NCBI RefSeq assembly: GCF_009866525.1
Contig: NZ_CM020866.1
Coordinates: 1,207,504 to 1,271,503, forward strand
Length of the DNA stretch: 64,000 nt
Origin: Spiroplasma poulsonii
GTDB taxonomy: Bacteria; Bacillota_I; Bacilli_A; Mycoplasmatales; Mycoplasmataceae
Reading direction: 5' to 3'
Positions 56,257-64,000 of the stretch are shown in pieces. The notes under the pieces are model-generated. The model was given only the letters and a program-made list of their open reading frames with translations, made no database searches and was not told the DNA's origin. Each line of letters begins with the position of its first letter. The stretch's first letter is position 1. The position numbers were made by a program, and so were the translations under genes.

Positions 56257-57489
56257 ATGGCACAAAACCCACAAAGAATTTTCGGATATATTGCTAATCA
56301 AGCAACACAACGAGATAGAGAAACATTTGAACAATGATATTTACAAACTTATCAACAAAAATTTAGTTGAGAAGCTTTATTTGCGTGAAAAGAGGCCAAT
56401 AAATTTGGTTTAACATATAAAAAAAAGAAAAATATTAAATACAATGAAGGTATAGGAAATGAAGGACAATTATTTAATACTGATGATAATTTATTAAAAT
56501 ACTCAACAGTAGAATTTGAAGATGGAATTGTTGAATTAGATACAATTTTAACTTTTGCTCGTAAATTAGACCCCGTAGAAAGTGATTTTAATCCTAATCT
56601 TTGAGCGGCCGATATTGAGCAAGCAATGGATACGGAGGTTGCTTATAAAAGAAATAAAATTTTAGAAATTATTAATAAAGGAGCTATTACAACTATTCAA
56701 GGTAAAAAAGCAGATGATACAAACGCTTTACAAATCCACGATGAAATTATGGATAAAATATATGAAAATGGTTTTACTCCATCAGAAACAGTTGTATTGG
56801 GTTCGGCTGATTTTATTCGTGGAATTCGTAATAAATTACAGTTACAACTTGGAGCAAACGACCAAATAAATAGCGTAATTTCAACAAGTGGAGCAATGAA
56901 AACTGTTGAAGGAACAACATACTATATGGTTCCTAAAAAATTACCAATTATTAATAAAGATGGCTCAGAAGGAACAATTAGCCTATTACCTGATGATGTT
57001 AATGCAATTGCCTTTAAGTTTAGTAAAAAATATGACCCGCTTATTTTACGAAAAAAAGACCATACTCCATTAAGGGTTGGTGCTGCGGCCTTAGGTACTG
57101 GAATGGGTAATACTTTGATTATGGAACGTGTTTTATATTTGGGTGGCGCCGTAATTGAACCGAAAGGAATTATCAAACACACGTTTGTTACTGTTAAAAC
57201 TGATATTAGTAAAATTCATAAATTAGATAAACCAACCATTAGTATATCAGACCCCAAAGACGCTAGTGAGGGATGATTAAAACCACAATTTAAAGATGTT
57301 ATTCTAAAAGCCGTAAAAGCAATAAATAATTCTTTAACAGAAAATGATTTTAATTATTCTATTACACCAAAGGGTGAAGACTGACCAATTGATATTACAA
57401 ACAATAAAATTATTGAAGTTGTAATTAAAGGTAAAAACAACGCTACAGGTCAAACAAAAATAATTGAGACAGAAATTAAAAATTCTTAA
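56257..57489 (+). CDS. Phage major capsid protein (HK97-fold candidate)
   Basis: The product has 410 residues. After an N-terminal helical part (RIFGYIANQATQRDRETFEQ) the centre holds VELDTILTFARKLDPVESDF, MDTEVAYKRNKILEIINKG, TPSETVVLGSADFIRGIRN and the beta region TTYYMVPKKLPIINKDG and FKFSKKYDPLILRKKD. The order (helices, a long spine helix, then beta-rich P and A domains) and the SADFIRGI segment fit HK97-type major capsid proteins. The last 90 residues (KPTISISDPKDASEG on) look like an added Ig-like decoration domain. AAAGAAGGAA precedes ATG 56257 and a small hairpin (AGTACT repeat) follows. Confidence 0.7.
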
Positions 57490-57513
57490 TAGTACTAAAA
57501 AATAGTACTTTTT
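57490..57513 (+). terminator. Weak terminator after the capsid gene
   Basis: AGTACT, six A and T bases, AGTACT then T6. The stem is only six pairs; it may lower rather than stop downstream expression. Confidence 0.5.
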
Positions 57514-57526
57514 TGGTTTATAAATT

Positions 57527-59122
57527 ATGTCCATAGGAACAAGCAAAACTGCTCTTATTTATGCTGTTAAAAAAACTCCGACCAGATTATCTACACAGCA
57601 AAAACAAAAAAGTTTTGGTTTACAGTTATTAGAATTTTTAGGAATTCAAGTTTTAGCCCTTGGTTTATCAGTTTTAACTGGTGGTATTGCTTCAGCCGTT
57701 GGATTAGGAGCAGGATTATCTAATTTTGCCGCAGCATTTATCTCATTTGGAGTAGAAACAGCAACTGATTTTGCTGTAAATCAAATATATGATAAATTAA
57801 CCTCAGAAGTGACAACAAAAAGTACTGCCTTAAATTTGTTACCAGCAATTGGTGGAGTTGGTAAATTAACGCGTGCTGCTCGAACAACTAGAATTTTAAA
57901 ATTAGCAAAAGAAACTAAACTACTTGAAAAAATAGGTGTAATAACTGCTAATAATTTAGAAGATGTTGTAGGGCAAGTTACAGGTAAAAAGATTTTATCT
58001 GATAAATTAATATTTGATTTTACAAAGCAGGCTAATAATGAAACTTTATTATATACAATTGGTAAATTAGCACGAAATGATTTTTATAAGGGTTTTAAAG
58101 TTTCTAATTTAGAAACAATTAATAATTTATTAAAAATTGAAAAAAATATTCAAAAAATAAGCCCTAAATTAGTTCAAAAAATATCACGCGTAAATGAAAA
58201 AAATGCTAATAAATGATTGTCTGAATATGGGTTAAATATTGATAAAATAAGCAAAATTAGTACTAATGAATGATATAACATTATGGCTAATCTTCATAAA
58301 AAAGGTGTTGGTAAAAACCTACTATTAAATGCTAATTTAATGCGGGGCAGTAAAATATATAATAATAAATTATTAAATATCTTGCACCAAACACCAATTA
58401 AATTAAATAAAATTTTAAATCATTTAAACCCAAATTTTTATATTCAAAAAGTAACTAAAAAATTATTAGCCCCCATTGAAAAACAAATAATTACAATTAA
58501 ACAAAAAGTAATTAATAAAATTACTGAGCAAACTAAAAAAATATTGTCTAAATTTGAAACTAAGGCTATTCAAAAAGGACAATTATTACCCTTTGCTTAT
58601 GGTTCTGATGTTTTTTTAGCAGTAAAAATTGTTCCTTTATCAGTTGCGGGCGAAGTTGCGTTAACAATATATTATAAAAATCCTCAGTATGTTCCAATTG
58701 TTGTTATGACAACTTTAATAAAAGCAGAACAGTTTGTTTTATCCACTGAACCGTTTAAATTCTATATGAACAGCGAGTGGTTTATTGGTTGAGGATTTAA
58801 AAAAACAATTTTGTTTAATTTAGTTTCTTTTGCTCCACTTGCTTATCAACAAGTAGTAAAAGATAGTTATAAAATATATCGGACTATTGCTAAGATATTA
58901 AAATTGCAAGAACAATTTAAAAATCATTTTAATAAAGATAAATTGTTAAATACGCTAGAAGATAGTGCGATTACTAGTTTATTGGGTAATGGACTAGTAT
59001 TTCAAACATACAAACAACTAAGAACAAAACAAGATTTAAACAAAACAATTAAAACAAAAACATTACTAAATAGTAAAAAATTTATATCAAAGAAAATATA
59101 TTCTAAAAAAAGTAAATGGTAA
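57527..59122 (+). CDS. Large hydrophobic phage structural protein
   Basis: The product has 531 residues in one open frame. A Gly/Ala-rich hydrophobic segment at about 30-75 (QVLALGLSVLTGGIASAVGL, GAGLSNFAAAFISFG) is followed by a long helical Lys-rich region (KEKIGVITANNLEDVV, NINNLLKIEKNIQKISPKLV) and further hydrophobic patches near 370-400. No enzyme motif is seen. The combination of membrane-active segments with a long helical body recalls ejection or internal virion proteins that cross the host membrane. No ribosome site precedes ATG 57527, so translation may depend on coupling or another mode. The final lines are very basic (KKFISKKIYSKKSKW), as in DNA-contacting virion proteins. Confidence 0.5.
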
Positions 59123-59134
59123 GGAGATGATTAA

Positions 59135-60313
59135 ATGTTAAATGAATTATGACAAAATGTTACTTTGGAAAATTATAATAATTTTATTCCAATGACAGGT
59201 AAAATTACACAAGTTCCAGTTCGTTATAATAAGTTCTTTAAAGGTGATGTAGGGTTATGATTTAAAACATTTGCTTTAAGAGCCCAAAATATGATTAATT
59301 CATATTTAAACTATCCATTTTCAAAATTAAAGTTTGAAACATTTAAAGACCCATTATTAAAGAAAATTTGTATTAATATGGTGTTTATTACGATTGAACA
59401 TTGAACATTTAACCGCATTCCAATTGAGTTTTTTACTTCGGCAAATATGAGTGTTGGTGATATTAATTATTCTTCACAAAATGACCCTATGGCAACATGA
59501 CAATGTCTATTGCCTACTTATGCAAAATCATTGGCTAATTTAACAACTTTAAAGAAAATGTTTCGTACTTTTCAAAAAGAAGATATTGATTTAACAATGA
59601 TAGATTTAGAAGCATATTATACACAATTAGAAGTTGATGCTTTAATAGAAAAAGAAAAAATTAAGATTGACAATAAAAGTATTGTTAAAAATAACAATAA
59701 TGAAATAAATGTTCCATTTGATAATAAAACTATCATTAAAAATGATGATGGAAAAATTGAAGTTTCAGATTTAAAACAAAATAAAATTACTTTAATGTCA
59801 AACGCCAGTAAAAATAATAATGCTGATTTTAATGTTGAAACAGGGGAATTAAGAATTTGAGACCCTAGTTTTGGTGGAAGTAAAATAGTTGCGAATTATG
59901 ATGTTATCGATGGTGGTGTTGCAGGAATTGAGAGTACAGATGATACCTTTGGTACTACTAAATATATTGATAAATTTTATTTACAGAAAAAAGATTTACC
60001 TAAAATACCAAATGATTGAGAAGTTGTTAATACTAGTGATTTTGTTCAAGATTCTAAAGGATATAAAATTAAAAATTTTAATAAGTCAGAATATTATTAT
60101 CGTTTATGGTGTTATACAACGCTTGAGATAGAACTATATATAATTACGCATATAAATTTTAAAGGTCAATTAGCAAGTGGAATATCATATGGAAATAATC
60201 CAAGTGGTTGAATTACCATTCAATTATTTCCTGAAGGTGAGTTTAAATTATCATCAATATCAAATAGTGTTGAAATTAAAGGATTGTATATTGAAAGAAA
60301 AAAAGTAAGTTAG
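59135..60313 (+). CDS. Phage virion protein, unrecognised
   Basis: The product has 392 residues. Residues 1-170 are a globular, aromatic-rich part ([54 protein letters not shown]). A Lys/Asn-rich linker follows (about 170-240), and the end is beta-rich ([37 protein letters not shown]). Collar, head-tail joining or fibre-like proteins show such a layout, but I cannot assign one. AAGGAGATG precedes ATG 59135 and the gene follows the previous stop by 12 bases. Confidence 0.5.
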
Positions 60314-60328
60314 GAAGGAGATGTTTTT

Positions 60329-60598
60329 ATGCCAAAAGTAGAAGTTAAAGATGTAATTATGTTTTTGAAAATCTTTGGAGTTTCATCATTGTTTTTTATC
60401 GCAGGAATTATTATTTGTTTTATAGGACCTACTAAATTAGGGATTGGTTGACCTGCATATGTAATTATTGGTGCAATGCTTAATGGTTTTGGGGTTGTTG
60501 TTTTAATTATTGAAACTATTAGATTTATCAAAACTCATAACAAACAACAAAAACAAGATAGTATTGAAGATGTTATTAAAAAAGAAGATACAAAATAA
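60329..60598 (+). CDS. Small phage membrane protein (holin-like size)
   Basis: The product has 89 residues with two transmembrane helices (FLKIFGVSSLFFIAGIIIC and AYVIIGAMLNGFGVVVLII) separated by a short turn, and a charged C-terminal tail (KQQKQDSIEDVIKKEDTK). Size and topology allow a holin, but the position between structural genes and the lack of a nearby endolysin, which is not needed in wall-less hosts, also fit a minor membrane or virion protein. AAGGAGATG precedes the start. Confidence 0.5.
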
Positions 60599-60611
60599 AG
60601 AGGTGTTATAA

Positions 60612-61865
60612 ATGGGATTGTTACCAGCCAAAAAGAAATTAAAAAAAGAATATGATATTGATAGTTACTATCTTAATTTAGCATCAACGATTACTAATCG
60701 TAAAAATGTTACTGTTCAAAAACATAATGAGATTTTAGAAAAAAGAATTTGTGAAGATAATGCTAATTTTTTAAATCCGCGAGATTTAGAAATTAGCATT
60801 TATAATCCACTTACTAATCAAAAAATAGATACTAAATTAATTAATAGCTTTTTAAAAATGCAAGACTTTACTAATAAGAATTGATATAACGAATATAAAA
60901 TTAATAAGAATGGTAAAGGTGCATATTTTATTTTTGCTAATAATTCAAAACTTAATTTTATTACTATTGATTTTTATAATGACCAGTATGATGAATTGGG
61001 CAATTTAGTATCTTGCACTTTTGATTATGACCCTTATATTAAAAATGACCAGAGTGTTTTTATTACTGAAAAATTAGAAATTGATTATGTAACTAAACAA
61101 GTAAAAGTTATTAGAAAGTTAAAAACAAGATTATACAGTACTATTACCGACTTATATATTGGTGATGCAAAATGAAATAACTATACAACATTACAAAGAG
61201 AAGAAATATTACCAATTGATTTTATTCCAATTGAAATTATTCCTAATAATCCTAATTTTGAACCTTCTGCTCGTTATGGTAAACAATTTGCTAGTATTTT
61301 AGATATTATTGCTGAAAAAATAATGTTAGACCCATTATTAAATAGTGGTAAATTTACCATTAATACTAATGGGGTTACTGGTGTGGTTGACCAAGAAATT
61401 AGTAAAATGTTGGCTTCATTTATTGAAAATGACTTGTTATTAGTTGAATGAGACCCTGATAGTAATTTTCAGCCAGTAGACTATATTGCTGGTAATTTTA
61501 AAGGTGAACAATTAACCAAAATATATGATTGATTATTAACTAATTACTATAAAATAAATCGCCATTATGTTCCTGCTATCGCTAAGGGAGCCCAACAAAC
61601 TCAGGCGGAGGTTGCTGGTGTAAATATTCAAACAAACGCATCATACGAACAAATGATATATATTAGAGAAATTAAATTAACTGAATTAATTATTAAGTTA
61701 ATTAAATATGATAATGCTATTTTAAACAGTAGAACATTTAATATTAAAAATATTGATGAGTTAATTGTTGATGTTCACTTACCAGTAAATGCTACTTTAA
61801 ACAGACAACTAAAAAACAACGAAAATATTATCAATATACCTAATGAAGAAGGAGAACAAGAATAA
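60612..61865 (+). CDS. Phage portal-like protein
   Basis: The product has 417 residues. The order of elements is that of portal proteins: an N-terminal helical arm (YYLNLASTITNRKNVTVQKH), a beta-rich wing (LISCTFDYDPYIKNDQS-like strands), the central YGKQFASILDIIAEKIM helix, then DWLLTNYYKINRHYVPAIAK and the long helix with GVNIQTNASYEQMIYIREIK before the final crown. The AEVAGVN and E-x-I motifs in this helix are frequent in portals that recruit the tail. It would form the dodecameric DNA gate of the capsid. AGAGGTGT precedes ATG 60612. Its stop TAA overlaps the next ATG. Confidence 0.6.
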
Positions 61866-64000
61866 TGTTAAAACCATCTGAAAAAATGTTAGCACAATTA
61901 GCAGAAAATGATGAACCAATTGATTATTCAATTGATAGTATCCCGTTAGATTTTTCTAATCAATCGCAGTACAGTGACCCCGATTTAGAACAATTATTTA
62001 CAGAAGGCCGTGCAAGAACTTTATATATTTATAAAATCAATAATCTTGTTAAGACAAAGCAAAAACCAACCTTAAACTACTCTCAAAATAGCGTTAAAAT
62101 CGGTTTTATTGATAAAGATGAATATATTAAAATAATGGGTTATGAAATTAGTGACTTTAATTTTAAATTACAAATACAGCAAAACACCACAATCCAAGAT
62201 AATAGCACAAGTTATGTCATGATTGATGAAAAATATATTTTAATTAATAATATTTCAAAAAAAGACAAAGCATTTTTAGAAACACTAGACTTAAAAATAA
62301 TTTCTATTAATGAACCAATTAGTGAAGAAAATAAAAATGAATGCTATATCATCGAAGAATATAAACGACCTTATACATCCGATGGTGTTGATATTATTAA
62401 ATCTGCGCATTTAGTTAAAATAACTGACTTTAAATGAAAAAACCAAAATAGCATTCATTTAGTATTACAAAAATCATTGCCTGAAGATACTGTTTTTACT
62501 GGAATTGAGATTAAATACCCTAAATCAATGTTATTTGGTAATATTAAATGCTGAGGCAATATAAATGGTGTTTATTCTTATCCTTCATCAATCATTGAAA
62601 ATGCTAGTTTAGTACCGTTATTATCAATGCCAATAGAGACAGAACCTAATTTAAGAGTATTTCAATATTGATTTACTGAAAGTTTTTTACCATGAAGTAT
62701 TGCAAAAATATATATTCAACCAGATAATATTTTAAGTTTAATTAAAAATAATTGTTTAGAAAAAGTATTATTAAATTATTTAACATATCGTTATAATTAT
62801 GATAGAAAATTTCAAGGAGCAAAATACGATGAAAAAGGGAATCCTACTAATAAAGCATCTATATTAAGACAAAAATTTGAAGGACAAAAACCCGAAGATG
62901 TTCTTGATGGTTTATTTGAAAACTGAAAATTAAACAATCCAAGTGAATTACATAAAACATATGTAAAAAGAATTAAACAAGTGATATACATGTTATCAAA
63001 TTATACATATAGTAAATACGCAATTAATAAAGGTTATAATGATGATGTTAAATTGTTTTCACCTTATTATTTTGAATTAGTATCTAATCCACGAGAATTA
63101 GAAACAGGATATTGAGTATTTGAAAATTGCAAGGTTGAATTAAATTCAATGTATTTTTATTTTGGTGGTAGTGGACCTATTCCACCTGAACCAATAAATT
63201 ATTGAATGGAAGTTTATGCAGATGATAAACCATTTATTAATGTTGAAAATAAATATTATTTTGTAGTATGGCGTGGTGATAAAAATGAGAATTGAAGAAT
63301 TGTTAAATTTAAACATTTTGAACAAAAAGAAAAAATTTTAGATAAGTATGATAAATATGAACTTAAAACATCACATTTTGGTGGTGATTTATTTATTTAT
63401 AAAAATGGATTTGTAAGTTATGATTGAAATAAAGATAATGGAACTTATTTTAAATCAGTTTATCGTTGAAATAGTCACAATGAGCCCAATTTACCAATTA
63501 TTTATTTAAAAACAGGACAAATTACAGACTGAAATTTAAAAAATAAAAATAATATCAGCAACAATGATGATAAGATTAAAGTGGCTGTTAAAAACAAAGA
63601 TATCTCAGAAAATCCTATTTATCAATTAGAAGCCAATTATTTTAATTGATTACCAATAACAAATGAATTAGAAACAAACAATATCCCTTCTCTTATTCCA
63701 GCAGAAATTAAATTATCCGATGGAGAATATGGTAAGTATTTAACTAATTTAATTGTTTCTAACAACAAAATAGAAGACTGTTTAAACTATTTTTCGCAAT
63801 GATATAGATTACTTTATTCTAAAGCAGTTTGAATGAATATGATTAAAAATTTAGTTGAAGATAGTATTGTAATAACTTTTCAAAAGCATGAAAAATTATT
63901 TAATTTAAATCAAATTGAAATATCTGGAATATGAAATTATGGAAACTATGATATCAGAATTTTTATTGAAAAACCAAATGAAAAAATTATTCAAGGAAAA
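61865..64000 (+). CDS. Long phage structural protein, continues past the window
   Basis: At least 712 residues are present and the frame is still open at base 64000. The sequence is aromatic- and Asn-rich, beta-like, with many TGA-coded Trp (NWRIVKFKHFEQKEKIL, GGSGPIPPEPINYWMEVYAD, FKSVYRWNSHNEPNLPIIYL). The short repeat-like W...N blocks suggest a tail or receptor-binding protein; no catalytic motif is visible. Its start overlaps the portal stop (TAATG), so it is translationally coupled. The position after the portal fits the lower collar, tail tube or adsorption protein of a short-tailed phage. Family assignment needs a structure search. Confidence 0.6.

Noticed and set aside
54661-64000. 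Plectrovirus (SpV1-like) prophage
   Set aside because: Scaffold, capsid and portal-like proteins and gene sizes fit a tailed phage; the typical plectrovirus gene set is not seen.
1-64000. tRNA or rRNA genes
   Set aside because: I noticed no T-loop/acceptor pattern or rRNA segment on either strand; a covariance search would be needed to be sure.

Overview
The window is AT-rich mollicute DNA that uses the Mycoplasma/Spiroplasma genetic code. Nearly every long gene is open only if TGA is read as tryptophan, and these TGA codons sit where relatives carry Trp. The mix of IS elements, a GH85-type lipoprotein, PTS, MATE, APC and ABC transporters, a Pr6Pr/DUF1600-like membrane protein and a phage structural block suggests a Spiroplasma living with an arthropod or plant. 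I cannot name the species. Coordinates were read by eye.

The strongest theme is decay by one IS element. Eleven full copies and one partial copy of a 1067-bp IS5-type element lie in 64 kb. They are almost identical, use a conserved -1 frameshift at an A7 run, and (except one) duplicate the trinucleotide ATT/AAT. They sit in an amino acid permease (two copies), a glycerophosphodiesterase, an MFS transporter, an ABC ATPase (two sites), a paralogue of a small surface-protein array, and each other. A degenerate IS3-type element splits the GH85 gene. Many other genes carry in-frame TAA/TAG codons or homopolymer frameshifts (MATE, second APC permease, PLD-like protein, YczE-like protein, ABC permease).

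Layout: 1-768 flavin reductase end; 829-4439 flippase-like protein, RluA pseudouridine synthase and a damaged membrane gene; 5627-5980 S1-domain protein; 6598-10816 a tandem array of glycine-zipper paralogues with one unrelated exported protein (the most novel-looking chromosomal locus); 12122-15724 small kinase, PTS EIIC and exported proteins; 15898-23613 broken MATE, ferritin-like gene, broken APC permease and broken PLD-like protein; 26125-26361 a candidate structured RNA; 27384-32542 a large SF1 helicase-nuclease with a partner gene; 32715-36217 membrane protein, hydrolase and nucleotidyltransferase-like gene; 36560-40861 a glycerophosphodiester/MFS pair, both dead; 40876-44978 dead APC permease, membrane protein and GNAT; 45195-54031 an ABC exporter/GH85 operon, mostly dead.

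From about 54140 to the right edge the window holds a plus-strand phage block: an intergenic stretch with a GC-rich hairpin, a RuvC-like nuclease reached through an apparent -1 frameshift, a possible ssDNA-binding protein, scaffold, major capsid protein, a 531-residue hydrophobic structural protein, further virion proteins, a portal-like protein and a long structural gene that leaves the window. These genes look intact, unlike their neighbours, so this is a recent arrival or a maintained prophage. No terminase ATPase, integrase or lysis gene is visible inside the window.
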